From the NCBI GenBank assembly GCA_014872785.1, contig WKFJ01000042.1, forward strand, positions 157,894 to 221,893: a DNA stretch of 64,000 nt, given 5' to 3'. Numbering within the stretch: position 1 is the stretch's first letter; every line of letters begins with the position of its first letter. The notes under the pieces are model-generated. The model worked only from the letters and a program-made list of their open reading frames with translations. It was not told the origin of the DNA and made no database searches. A program made the position numbers and the translations under genes. The stretch is from Alteromonadaceae bacterium. GTDB taxonomy: Bacteria; Pseudomonadota; Gammaproteobacteria; Enterobacterales; Alteromonadaceae. Positions 45,597 to 54,581 of this stretch are shown piece by piece.

Positions 45597-46580
45597 ATGT
45601 CAAACATTGAACTCACAGCGGTCTCTAACCAGCTCACAATTGACAACAGTACGTTTCCGGCAGTCATTCTCAACTCGGAAAATTTAACAACCGTGGCACA
45701 ATGTGAACAGTGGATAAGTGCGCATAAAGCAGAACTAGAATCTATCCTCAGTGATGCAGGTGCACTCCTATTCCGTGGTTTTCCAGTGGATTCGGCGGAA
45801 ACTTTTGACGCTTTTTCTGCGGCATTTGATTATCCAAATTTCACCTACCAAGAATCATTATCAAATGCGGTGCGAATCAATTTTACCGAACGTGTTTTTA
45901 CCGCCAACGAAGCACCAAAAGACGTAGAAATCTACTTACACCATGAAATGGCACAAACCCCCATTTTTCCAAGTAAACTGTTTTTCTTCTGCCAATCGGC
46001 GGCAGATGAGGGTGGTGCCACACCATTGTGTCGTTCTGACTGGTTATTCACCGAACTTGCTAAACAAGCGCCACAGTTAGCACAAGACTTTGCTGATAAA
46101 GGTTTGAAATATCGAACCATCATGCCGGCCGCTGATGATGCACAATCTGGCCAAGGCCGCAGTTGGAAAAGCACATTAAGTGTCGATACCGTGGAAGCGG
46201 GTGAAGCCAAGCTCAAAGAGCTGGGATATAGCTGGAACTGGCTTGAAGATGGAAGTTTAGAGGCTATTACACCAGTCTTACCGGCTGTGTTAAAGCTAGA
46301 CAATGGCAAGCAGGTTTTCTTTAATCAACTAATTGCCGCTTACATGGGTTGGAAGGGCGTTCGTGAAAATCCGTCTCATGCCATTACCTTTGGCGACGGT
46401 TCTGAAATCACTAAAGAGGGATTAGAGTTGGTTAACAGCCTTTCCGCTCAATTCACCTTCGACCTTGAATGGCAAGATAGTGACGTTGCAATTGTTGATA
46501 ACTACACTGCGATGCACGGTCGTCGTCCCTACAGCGGCGACAGAAAACGCCAAGTACTCGTTGCGCTAGCTGCTGCCTAA
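45597..46580 (+). CDS. TauD/TfdA family Fe(II)/2-oxoglutarate dioxygenase
   Basis: 327 residues. The Fe-binding facial triad is visible as H115-x-E117 (YLHHEMAQ) and H307 (TAMHGRRP), with the 2-oxoglutarate-binding Arg likely at R316 or R318. The HxE form and ILSDAGALLFRGFPV start resemble SyrP-like members, while taurine dioxygenase uses HxD. Together with the sulfite genes behind it, the likely reaction is hydroxylation next to a sulfonate, with release of sulfite and an aldehyde. It starts 9 bp after the AKR stop. Confidence 0.85.
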   Translation: MSNIELTAVSNQLTIDNSTFPAVILNSENLTTVAQCEQWISAHKAELESILSDAGALLFRGFPVDSAETFDAFSAAFDYPNFTYQESLSNAVRINFTERVFTANEAPKDVEIYLHHEMAQTPIFPSKLFFFCQSAADEGGATPLCRSDWLFTELAKQAPQLAQDFADKGLKYRTIMPAADDAQSGQGRSWKSTLSVDTVEAGEAKLKELGYSWNWLEDGSLEAITPVLPAVLKLDNGKQVFFNQLIAAYMGWKGVRENPSHAITFGDGSEITKEGLELVNSLSAQFTFDLEWQDSDVAIVDNYTAMHGRRPYSGDRKRQVLVALAAA

Positions 46581-46597
46581 GGCAACAGTAAGTAAAC

Positions 46598-47593
46598 TTG
46601 GACAATAAGACCATGCCACATATTCAGGCTAAAATGCCCGGTATTTTTGTTACCATTATTACCGGGCTTGCCGCTCTTTTTTTAAGTGAGCATTACGGCG
46701 CGCCCGCAATGCTATTTGCGCTTTTACTGGGCATTGCAATGTCCTTTCTCTATTCAGAAACAAAGTGCAAAGAAGGTATTGAGTTTACCGCCTGCCATAT
46801 CCTGCGTATTGGCGTTGCCTTGTTAGGGCTGAGAATAGCGTTTGGCGACCTAGAAACCCTTGGCTGGGAAACAGCATTTCTGCTCATTGCCGCGGTGGCG
46901 TCTACTATCATATTCGGGATTGTTTGTGCGCGTTTACTCGGACTAAAACAGCAATTTGGGGCGCTCACCGGCGGTAGTGTCGGTATTTGTGGTGCTTCGG
47001 CAGCCATGGCCATTTCAGCGGTACTACCTGATTCTAAAGATAAAGAACGCGACACCTTATTAACAGTCATTGGCGTCACCTCTCTTTCCACCATTGCCAT
47101 GGTGGCTTACCCCATCGTTGCCAGTGACTTAGGATTGAGCGCAACCGAAACCAGTATTTTTTTGGGTGGAACCATTCATGATGTCGCGCAAGTGGTAGGG
47201 GCAGGTTACTCTGTATCTGAACAAACTGGCGACCTGGCAACACTTACTAAACTCGTTCGAGTCAGCTTCTTGATGCCTGTGGTTATTTGCTTTTTATTGG
47301 TCTTACAGATGCGTAAAAGCCGCAAGTCTGATGCTAAAGCTCCCGGATTACCCGCCTTTCTAGTCGCGTTTGTGGTGTTAATGATTTTAAACAGTATCGT
47401 GGATATGCCTGAAGTGGTTACCACTACCGCTACTGAAATATCGCGTTTTGCACTCGTTATTGCCATCACAGCCATTGGCATGAAGTCAAACCTAGCGCAA
47501 CTAGTGACGGTAGGCATGCGCCCCATTTTATTGATGGTAATGGAAACACTCTGGATTGCCCTGATTATTCTGGGCCATTTGGTATACGCCTAA
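46598..47593 (+). CDS. YeiH/UPF0324 family putative sulfite/sulfate exporter
   Basis: 331 residues from TTG 46598 (an ATG at 46613 is also possible; neither has a clear ribosome site). About ten membrane helices with the family's GGSVGICGASAAMA and GGTIHDVAQVVGAGY signatures. NCBI calls this family putative sulfate exporter; members sit in sulfonate clusters. It lies between the dioxygenase and the sulfite dehydrogenase, so export of sulfite made in the cytoplasm is the natural role. The direction and ion are inferred from neighbours only. Confidence 0.85.
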   Translation: MDNKTMPHIQAKMPGIFVTIITGLAALFLSEHYGAPAMLFALLLGIAMSFLYSETKCKEGIEFTACHILRIGVALLGLRIAFGDLETLGWETAFLLIAAVASTIIFGIVCARLLGLKQQFGALTGGSVGICGASAAMAISAVLPDSKDKERDTLLTVIGVTSLSTIAMVAYPIVASDLGLSATETSIFLGGTIHDVAQVVGAGYSVSEQTGDLATLTKLVRVSFLMPVVICFLLVLQMRKSRKSDAKAPGLPAFLVAFVVLMILNSIVDMPEVVTTTATEISRFALVIAITAIGMKSNLAQLVTVGMRPILLMVMETLWIALIILGHLVYA

Positions 47594-47610
47594 CGGGGGT
47601 TTAAAAATAA

Positions 47611-48882
47611 ATGAGCAAAACATCCAAGGCACGCGCGCAAGTAATCTCAGCAACAAAGACCGGCTTGAGTAGGCGCAGCTTCCTCAGCTCAGCGGCCACA
47701 TTTAGCGGACTATTAGGCGCAGAGATTGTATACCAACAGTTCATGCCCAAAGGGTTAATCCCCATCGCCCTTGCCGAAGAAAGTAAACCGTTCGTTATTG
47801 ACGGAAAGCATCCCGAGTTAGTGGTGTTGAACGACCGGCCAGTGAATGCTGAAACACCCGCTCACTTACTTGACGATGCAGTGACACCGGCTGACAAACT
47901 CTTTGTCAGAAACAACGGTATTCCCCCTAAAGACATTGATGTCTCCAACTGGAAGTTAGAGATTAGCGGTGAATCGGTAGTAACACCAAGGACCTTTTCC
48001 TTGGCTCAACTCAAGTCAGAATTTGCTCATCACACCTACCAACTAACTATTGAGTGCGGCGGCAATGGTCGTTCGGAATTTCAACCACCAGCCAAAGGGA
48101 ATCAGTGGTCGACGGGTGCTGTGGGTTGTCCGCTCTGGACCGGTGTACGTTTAGCGGATGTACTTGCAGCATGTGGGGTGAAAGATGATGCCGTCTATAT
48201 CGGCTATTATGCTGCAGACACCCATCTATCAGGCGACCCTAATAAACCGGTGATATCAAGGGGCGTTCCCATCAGTAAAGCGATGCAGGATGAGTCTCTC
48301 ATCGCATGGGCTATGAACGGCGAACCATTACCAGTTATGAACGGCTATCCATTGCGCTTAGTGTTTGGAGGTTGGCCAGCGTCAACATCAGGTAAATGGC
48401 TAAATAAAATAGTCGTGCGCAATCAAGTTCACGATGGCGCCAAAATGGGTGGAAGTAGTTATAGAGTCCCGTGCAATCCTGTCGCACCCGGCAGCAAGGT
48501 AGATAAGGACAATATGTGCATTATTGAACAAATGCCGGTTAAGTCACTTATTACCTTTCCCAAGTCCGGCCTGACGCATAAAATTTCTGAAAAATTGACA
48601 CTCAGAGGTCACGCTTGGGCGGGCGACAAAGCAGTCTCAAGTATGGCTGTATCGATAGATTTTGGACAAACCTGGCAACAGGTATCTGTAACCAAGCCTG
48701 TCAATAAAAATGCCTGGCAGCACTTCACTGCACAGTTGAGTTTCCCCAAACTTGGCTATTATGAGGTCTGGGCAAAGGCAACCGATGAAACTGGCGTTAG
48801 TCAGCCCATGCTGCTTCCAGGTTGGAACCCCAAAGGTTATCTGAACAATGCCGCTCACAGAATTGCCGTCAAGGTTGTATAG
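47611..48882 (+). CDS. Periplasmic sulfite dehydrogenase, molybdopterin subunit (SorA/SoxC-like)
   Basis: 423 residues. A Tat signal (twin-arginine SRRSFL, residues ~22-40) sends the folded Mo enzyme to the periplasm. The sulfite-oxidase Moco domain (~75-300) has the Mo-ligand Cys149 in IECGGNGRSEF, with PLRLVFGGWPASTSGKWL. The Mo-co dimerisation domain follows at ~305-420. It oxidises sulfite to sulfate and passes electrons to the cytochrome encoded next. The neighbours (dioxygenase, exporter) supply its substrate. SoxC-like forms also exist, but no sox genes are here. Confidence 0.9.
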   Translation: MSKTSKARAQVISATKTGLSRRSFLSSAATFSGLLGAEIVYQQFMPKGLIPIALAEESKPFVIDGKHPELVVLNDRPVNAETPAHLLDDAVTPADKLFVRNNGIPPKDIDVSNWKLEISGESVVTPRTFSLAQLKSEFAHHTYQLTIECGGNGRSEFQPPAKGNQWSTGAVGCPLWTGVRLADVLAACGVKDDAVYIGYYAADTHLSGDPNKPVISRGVPISKAMQDESLIAWAMNGEPLPVMNGYPLRLVFGGWPASTSGKWLNKIVVRNQVHDGAKMGGSSYRVPCNPVAPGSKVDKDNMCIIEQMPVKSLITFPKSGLTHKISEKLTLRGHAWAGDKAVSSMAVSIDFGQTWQQVSVTKPVNKNAWQHFTAQLSFPKLGYYEVWAKATDETGVSQPMLLPGWNPKGYLNNAAHRIAVKVV

Positions 48883-48884
48883 CG

Positions 48885-49214
48885 GTGCTAAGTAAACTAA
48901 AAGACTTCACCCTGGGTGCACTGCTATTTTCGGTACTATCAACTGAGATATCTGCGGCTTTGCCCCAAGATCAAAACGTTAATCTGGTAAGGGCACACTG
49001 TACGGCTTGCCATTCCGAGAGCCTAATCACTCAGAATCGGCTCTCAAGAGAAGCTTGGTTAGAAACGATTAGATGGATGCAAAAGAGCCAAGGACTATGG
49101 CCACTAGGTGCACATGAAGAGCCCATACTAGACTATCTTGAAACTCACTTCTCGCCGAAAGAGCAAGGCCGCAGGCCGCCGATTCCCGCGCACTTAATGC
49201 CATTAGAGCAATAG
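48885..49214 (+). CDS. Mono-haem c-type cytochrome, partner of the sulfite dehydrogenase (SorB-like)
   Basis: 109 residues from GTG 48885, two bases after the sulfite dehydrogenase stop. The frame is open further upstream, but only this start gives a signal peptide (LGALLFSVLSTEISA). One haem site, CTACH, and a distal Met in WMQK. It would take electrons from SorA. The last gene of the operon; a weak hairpin follows. Confidence 0.85.
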   Translation: MLSKLKDFTLGALLFSVLSTEISAALPQDQNVNLVRAHCTACHSESLITQNRLSREAWLETIRWMQKSQGLWPLGAHEEPILDYLETHFSPKEQGRRPPIPAHLMPLEQ

Positions 49215-49261
49215 AGTTCAGTGGTTAGAGCTAGAACTTAAATAAGACAGAGATAAATACA

Positions 49262-49282
49262 GCGACGTCGAGTAAACGTCGC
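49262..49282. terminator. Hairpin between sorB-like and fre genes
   Basis: GCGACGT (49262-49268) / ACGTCGC (49276-49282), 7-nt loop, no T-run. It could serve both convergent genes weakly. Confidence 0.45.
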
Positions 49283-49296
49283 CGTAACACAAGAAA

Positions 49297-50025
49297 TTAG
49301 TCGATGTAAGCAAACGCATCGCCTATGAGATGATCAGCAGCAAGCCCAGCCTCAATAAAACTGCCTTTGACGACTTTAGCCATCTCAAAACGACCTGCAA
49401 CATACACTCTTTGTGACTCGAACTGCCCCACATCAGCAAGCACTGCCTCATGAACTAGCCCTGTTTTACCCGACCAATCCGCTTCTGGCTTTTCAACTAC
49501 AGGCACAAAAGTAACATTGTCATATTGTTCGGCCAACGTCTGTAATTGCTCAAATTCATACAGATCTTGTTTGGTACGAGCGCCCCAATACAAGGTAAAG
49601 GCTTCCGTATCAGACGCCTGTTTTAGCGCCGAAAACAATATACTTCTGACGTACGAATAACCGGTACCACCAGCGAGTAGGATATTGTGTACTCCCGACT
49701 GAGACTGCCAAAATGCATTACCGCAAGGTAGCTCAATATCCAACTTGCCTTCTTGCCGACATTTAGCAATCACTTCTGTTGCATACGGATTGTCTGGCGC
49801 AGCACCTATATGCAGCTCAATATGGCTATCACCGCTTTCACTTGCGATAGAAAATGGGCGCTTATCACCCTCTCCCATTACCACTTGTAAATACTGACCA
49901 GGTAAAAAGCTAACTGACTGGTCGGGTGCCAAACGAATTCGACTGACATATTGCGTTAACAATTCAATACTGTGGACAGCGGCTGATACTATTTTTGCGG
50001 GTTGTACGTCTTTTTTTGTCATCAA
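49297..50025 (-). CDS. fre: NAD(P)H-flavin reductase
   Basis: 242 residues of the ferredoxin-NADP reductase fold. The flavin-binding RPFSIAS and the NAD(P)-binding LLAGGTGYSYVRSIL are intact, and the protein ends in GDAFAYID. Fre supplies reduced FMN, including for prenyl-FMN made for UbiD. ubiD stands immediately upstream on the same strand, as in E. coli, so the pair is probably one transcript. Confidence 0.92.
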   Translation of the reverse strand: MMTKKDVQPAKIVSAAVHSIELLTQYVSRIRLAPDQSVSFLPGQYLQVVMGEGDKRPFSIASESGDSHIELHIGAAPDNPYATEVIAKCRQEGKLDIELPCGNAFWQSQSGVHNILLAGGTGYSYVRSILFSALKQASDTEAFTLYWGARTKQDLYEFEQLQTLAEQYDNVTFVPVVEKPEADWSGKTGLVHEAVLADVGQFESQRVYVAGRFEMAKVVKGSFIEAGLAADHLIGDAFAYID

Positions 50026-50031
50026 TCTTTA

Positions 50032-51498
50032 TTAATCTAGCCCCAATTCAGGCCACATCTCATCTATTTTCTGTTTTACCGACTCGTCCATTACAATGGG
50101 GATACCCCATTCTCTGTCCGTCTCTCCCGGCATTTTATTTGTCGCGTCCATCCCCATTTTGGAGCCTAATCCAGAAACAGGTGACGCAAAATCCAAGTAA
50201 TCTATTGGCGTATTTTCGACCATTACAGTATCTCGAGCAGGATCCATGCGGGTGGTCATCGCCCAAATCACGTCTTGCCAATTGCGTGCATCGACATCGT
50301 CGTCGCATACTATAACAAATTTCGTCTACATAAACTGCCTTAAGAAAGACCAAACCCCCATCATCACGCGCTTGGCATGCCCAGGATACTGTTTCTTCAT
50401 CGTAACGACAGCCAAACGATATGAGCAACCCTCCGGCGGCAGATAAAAATCGACAATCTCAGGAAACTGTTTACGTAAGATCGGCACAAACACTTCGTTA
50501 AGGGCAACCCCCAAAATCGCGGGTTCATCAGGCGGACGCCCAGTGTAGGTAGAATGGTAAATCGGATTTTCTCTTGAAGTGATGTGAGTCACAGTAAAAA
50601 CAGGAAAATCATCTACTTCATTGTAATAACCAGTGTGATCACCATATGGGCCTTCAGGCGCCATTTCACCCGGCTCAATATAGCCTTCCAATACATACTC
50701 AGCAGAGGCCGGCACTTGCAGGCTATTGCTGATACATTTAACCACTTCTGTTTTTCCACCTCGAAGCAGCCCGGCAAAAGCATATTCTGACAAGGTATCA
50801 GGTACCGGCGTAACCGCCCCAAGTATCGTCGCTGGGTCAGCACCTAGTGCCACAGAAACCGGGAACTTCTCACCAGGATTAGCATCGCACCATTCTTTAA
50901 AATCTAGCGCACCACCACGGTGTGATAACCAACGCATGATTAGTTTGTTTTTACCAATAAGTTGTTGGCGATAAATACCTAAGTTCTGACGTTTTTTATG
51001 TGGACCTAAGGTAACGGTTAGTCCCCAAGTTACCAATGGCGCGACATCTCCAGGCCAGCAGCGCTGAATAGGAAGCTTGTGTAAATCAACATCATCTCCA
51101 GAGACGACGACCTCCTGACAAGGTGCCTTTTTCACTTCTTTGGCCGGCATATTGAGGACTTGCTTGAACACCGGCAGTTTGTCCCACAAGTCTTTTATGC
51201 CTTTGGGAGGCTCAGGTTCTTTCAGATACGCAAGTAACTCGCCTACTTCCCGCAGCGCTTCAACGCTGTCTTGTCCCATCCCCAAGGCGACTCGCTTGGG
51301 CGTACCGAATAAATTAGCTAATACTGGGACATCGTGGCCAACCGGATTCTCGAATAATATGGCTGGTCCACCCGCGCGCAAAGTGCGATCGGCAATCTCT
51401 GTCATCTCTAAATCGGTTGCGATTGGCTGAGATACCCTTTTTAGTTCTCCCATCTCTTCTAGCTGGGCGATAAATTCTCGTAAGTCTTTGTATTTCAT
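50032..51498 (-). pseudogene. ubiD: ubiD, 3-octaprenyl-4-hydroxybenzoate decarboxylase, with an in-frame TAG
   Basis: From ATG 51498 the frame encodes a typical UbiD for 390 residues ([34 protein letters not shown] with the Glu of the catalytic centre, [17 protein letters not shown]). TAG at 50326-50328 follows, then the same frame resumes with [16 protein letters not shown] and runs to 50032. E. coli UbiD reads [14 protein letters not shown], so the stop stands at a conserved Tyr. Read through, the length is 488 codons, near the E. coli 497. UbiD decarboxylates the quinone precursor with prenylated FMN. Either a real nonsense mutation, suppression or a sequence error; the lost part is the ~98-residue C-terminal oligomerisation region. 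Confidence 0.9.
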
Positions 51499-51606
51499 TG
51501 CAATGCGTAATAGGCTTCTTAAAACAGATTATAAGCTGCTAGTACTTAGGTTACGAGCTTCCTGATCAATTCTTTGTGCGCAATTGCGTAAATACTGGAG
51601 CCAACA

Positions 51607-52119
51607 ATGAAACACATTTGGTTATTTGTCGCGATTATCAGCGTCTTTTACTCTTTGCCTGCGGCGGCTTGTGATAGCAGTGAATACCGGCAATTCGACT
51701 TTTGGCTGGGTGATTGGGAAGTTAGAACTAAGGACGGAAAATTGGCTGGGCACAACAAAATAACTAAACATCTTGGCGAGTGCACATTATTCGAAGATTA
51801 CGACACACCCAGTGGGTTCACTGGTACTAGCTTTAATATTTACGATAAGACTTCCGAACAATGGCATCAGACCTGGGTGGACAACACTGGGTTGCTTTTG
51901 CAGTTGCAAGGTGGCTTAGTCACGCTGGATGACGGAGTCAACGCAATGGTAATGTGGGGTAAAGGTCGCAGCCAGCAGGGACAATTAATCACGCACCGCA
52001 TCACCTGGACACCTCAACAAGATAAAACCGTGACCCAACATTGGCAAATGAGTCCTGATCAAGGCATGAACTGGCAAACCTTATTTTTTGGAATTTACAG
52101 TAAAAAAAGTGAAGAGTAG
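51607..52119 (+). CDS. Exported DUF1579-like protein
   Basis: 170 residues with a signal peptide (1-22, ending AAACD). The start FDFWLGDWEVRTKDG and WHQTWVDNTGLLLQLQGG fit the DUF1579-type beta-barrel (calycin-like) pattern. The ligand and role are unknown. It lies 3 bp before the S66 peptidase gene, so the two are co-transcribed. Confidence 0.7.
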   Translation: MKHIWLFVAIISVFYSLPAAACDSSEYRQFDFWLGDWEVRTKDGKLAGHNKITKHLGECTLFEDYDTPSGFTGTSFNIYDKTSEQWHQTWVDNTGLLLQLQGGLVTLDDGVNAMVMWGKGRSQQGQLITHRITWTPQQDKTVTQHWQMSPDQGMNWQTLFFGIYSKKSEE

Positions 52120-52122
52120 TAC

Positions 52123-53157
52123 ATGCGCTATCCAGCACCACTAACCCGTGGCAGTAAAATCGCGGTTACTGCCTTTTCTTCAGGCGTTGAGTCAGGTCTT
52201 TGGCAAAGACTTGACCATATTCTTGAGCAGTGGCGCAGCAAAGGCTTTGAAATAGTCGAAGGGCAATGTCTGCGCGAAAACCATCATTATGTGTCTGCCG
52301 ACAAACATACCCGCGCGAGCGAACTGCAAGCCTTTTTATGTGACGATTCAGTTGCCGCGGTTGTTGCCCCTTTTGGCGGAGAGTTTGCCACTGATTTGCT
52401 TCCGTTGTTAGATTATGAAGTTCTGAACAAGCAAAAACCTAAATGGTTGCTGGGCTATTCAGATATTTCTACCATCACTTGCGCCATTACCACAAAGCTC
52501 AATTGGGTTACGGTACACAGTGCCTGCCTAATGGAATTACTGGATGAACAAAGCGACGATCTCACTCGCAATACGCTGACACACTTAAACTTGCGAGAGG
52601 GGAACTCTTTTGTGCAAGAGTCTTCAAGTCACTATCAGCAGCAAAACCCAAATTGGATAGAGGAACCACTCGCCACTTTTGTGTTAGATCAACCCACCAA
52701 ATGGTACTGGCTTAACACTACAGCGGCGACAACCACTAGTATCTCCGGGAGACTTTTTGGAGGCTGCTTGGACACTTTAGTTAATCTATTTGCTACACCT
52801 TATGTTGATTTCCAAGCGTTCAAACAACAGCATGCCAACGATGGAGTGGTGCTATACTTAGAAAATGTTGAAATGTCACCACAAGGACTAAAACGAGCCT
52901 TGCTCAGCATGGACTTCAAAAAGGTATTCGACGGCATCAACGGTGTCGTTCTGGGACGCAGCTGCGGGCCGAATGATGCACAGAATCAACTTACCTACGA
53001 AACCGTTATTAGCGAGTTTTTTACGGATAAATCTTTTCCAGTAATTGTCGACGCCGATATCGGCCACAAGCCGCCAAACTTAGTATTATTTAATGGTGCA
53101 GTGGTCACAATCAGCCTTGAAAATAACAAAGGCCAAGTCGTCCAACAGCTAATTTAA
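52123..53157 (+). CDS. S66 family peptidase (LD-carboxypeptidase/MccF-like)
   Basis: 344 residues with the S66 layout: PFGGEFATDLLP, nucleophile Ser in GYSDISTI, a Glu in YLENVEMSP and catalytic His in DADIGHKPPN. S66 enzymes trim murein tetrapeptides or inactivate microcin C-like compounds; the longer MccF-type spacing and no signal peptide favour a cytoplasmic enzyme. It overlaps the convergent VOC gene by 4 bp. Which substrate it takes is open. Confidence 0.85.
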   Translation: MRYPAPLTRGSKIAVTAFSSGVESGLWQRLDHILEQWRSKGFEIVEGQCLRENHHYVSADKHTRASELQAFLCDDSVAAVVAPFGGEFATDLLPLLDYEVLNKQKPKWLLGYSDISTITCAITTKLNWVTVHSACLMELLDEQSDDLTRNTLTHLNLREGNSFVQESSSHYQQQNPNWIEEPLATFVLDQPTKWYWLNTTAATTTSISGRLFGGCLDTLVNLFATPYVDFQAFKQQHANDGVVLYLENVEMSPQGLKRALLSMDFKKVFDGINGVVLGRSCGPNDAQNQLTYETVISEFFTDKSFPVIVDADIGHKPPNLVLFNGAVVTISLENNKGQVVQQLI

Positions 53158-53549
53158 TTGGCGACCTTGTCGGCAATGAGGCCCAGTACTGCACCAGCTG
53201 GGTCTTGCACGATACAAAATTCCAATTTACCCATTTCAGCAATGTCTTTGATTACCTTGCCGCCATGCGCATGGCAACTTGCAACACTTGCTCTGATATC
53301 AGCCACGCGCACATACATCAACCACTGCGGGGGAATTCCCTCATTGCACCCTCGTGCATGGCACACACCTGCAATTGTCTCACCTGTGTCAGGCAGGTTC
53401 ATATTGAAGTCGTCATAGTCACCCATAGAGACAGGTTGTGTTTGCCAGCCAACTACATGACTGTAGAAGTCTTTCACCCCGACGGCGTCAGATACGGTTA
53501 AATCTCGCCATTCGATTGCGCCCACCTGGTTGTCAGCTTGATCGGTCAT
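53154..53549 (-). CDS. VOC (glyoxalase/bleomycin-resistance) superfamily protein
   Basis: 131 residues, two beta-alpha-beta-beta-beta modules: IEWRDLTVSDAVGVKDFYSHVVGW and VRVADIRASVASCHAHGGKV, ending in VQDPAGAVLGLI. The family contains glyoxalases, dioxygenases and isomerases; the metal-ligand residues here are not those of glyoxalase I, so the reaction is unknown. GGAGACC precedes its ATG. It converges with the S66 gene. Confidence 0.8.
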   Translation of the reverse strand: MTDQADNQVGAIEWRDLTVSDAVGVKDFYSHVVGWQTQPVSMGDYDDFNMNLPDTGETIAGVCHARGCNEGIPPQWLMYVRVADIRASVASCHAHGGKVIKDIAEMGKLEFCIVQDPAGAVLGLIADKVAN

Positions 53550-53624
53550 AAGTGGTCTCCAAGGTTATCTATTATTTGAAATAGTAGAACCTAAAGTGTG
53601 GTAGGAAACTCGCTTTTGCACAAT

Positions 53625-53668
53625 GCCAAAAAACAAAAAAGGAACCGTCAAACAGTTCCCTTTTTGGC
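53625..53668 (-). terminator. Terminator after the Spy/CpxP-like gene
   Basis: GGAACCG (53641-53647) / CAGTTCC (53653-53659) with one mismatch, flanked by long A and T runs (GCCAAAAAA ... TTTTTGGC), just past the stop at 53686 on the minus strand. Confidence 0.75.
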
Positions 53669-53685
53669 ATAAATGAAGGCTAAAT

Positions 53686-54417
53686 CTAGCCTCGTTTATT
53701 ACGACGCTTCTTGGCAATCTTTTCCATAACTTCGCGCTGCTCATCGTCAAGCATTAGCCACAGCTCGCGATGGCTACTCGCAGTCGCCACCATACTGTCA
53801 GCGATGTCATCAAAATGCGCGGCAAAATTAGCATCCCATTGAGCCTGGTCAGTTACGTCTACTTGAGTTTGCGCAAAAGATTTACGCACCTCGCGCATGG
53901 CTTTTTTACTCGCCATCACCGCGTCCAACGCTGCGATGATATCGGCATCTTCAGTCGCATCTAGTTCAAGTTTTTCATACAGCTTCTGTTTTCTCTGAGC
54001 AACTTTATCAGGATCTACTTGTAGCTGTTGTGCCATCAAGGTTCTAAATTGTTCAGCTTGTTCGTCGGTAAGTACAGCTAGAACTTGTGACTTAGTAGAG
54101 AATCTTTGGCTAGCAATAGTCTTCATTACCGCTTCTTGTGCCACTATTTCTGCCAGAACCGCCTCTTCAGAATAATTATCAGACTTGACCAGTTGCTCAA
54201 TGGTATCGCGCAACGTTTGCATGTCTTCACGATAAACTTTCATGTCGCCTCGTGTTGACTTCACGATACTGCGAATATCCATTTTCTGAGAAAAGCTCAA
54301 GTCTAATTCTTGCATAACAGATTTAAACTTAGCCATGGGTTCGCGGATTTCGTGAGCCACTGCACTTGTGCTAACCGCCCCCATTAAAAACATACCTAAT
54401 ACTACTCTTTTCAACAT
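53686..54417 (-). CDS. Spy/CpxP family periplasmic protein
   Basis: 243 residues: signal peptide 1-21 (ending AVAHE), then all-helical sequence with two LTxxQ-like motifs (LTDEQAEQF, LDDEQREVM) that mark the CpxP/Spy family of chaperone-like envelope stress proteins. It is longer than CpxP (~166 aa), possibly with duplicated helices. AGGAGAAGG is a strong ribosome site. It is divergent from cpxRA with a CpxR-type box in between, the classic cpxP-cpxRA layout. Confidence 0.82.
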   Translation of the reverse strand: MLKRVVLGMFLMGAVSTSAVAHEIREPMAKFKSVMQELDLSFSQKMDIRSIVKSTRGDMKVYREDMQTLRDTIEQLVKSDNYSEEAVLAEIVAQEAVMKTIASQRFSTKSQVLAVLTDEQAEQFRTLMAQQLQVDPDKVAQRKQKLYEKLELDATEDADIIAALDAVMASKKAMREVRKSFAQTQVDVTDQAQWDANFAAHFDDIADSMVATASSHRELWLMLDDEQREVMEKIAKKRRNKRG

Positions 54418-54491
54418 ACACCTTCTCCTGCGTTGAAGATTATCAGCAGTATTAGTCTACGCTTTTCAAAGCAAAGCAACGTTTTGCTTTA

Positions 54492-54507
54492 GTAAAGATT
54501 GAGTAAA
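54492..54507. promoter_or_regulatory. CpxR-type box between the cpxP-like gene and cpxR
   Basis: GTAAA (54492-54496) and GTAAA (54503-54507) are separated by 6 bases; E. coli CpxR uses GTAAA-N5-GTAAA with some spacing tolerance. The position between the divergent cpxP-like and cpxR genes fits. Confidence 0.55.
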
Positions 54508-54581
54508 GGCGGAAACCAAAGCATTTACAATTTGTCTGTAAACCGTAACGATCAACCGTTGAATGTGAAACAAAAAAAACT

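Noticed and set aside
36526..49214. Simple xyloside or alpha-glucoside utilisation as the role of the GH31-AKR block.
   Set aside because: GH31 and a xylose-reductase-like AKR alone would allow it, but the TauD-like oxygenase, YeiH and SorAB genes in the same operator-marked run have no role there. It stays as the fallback explanation.
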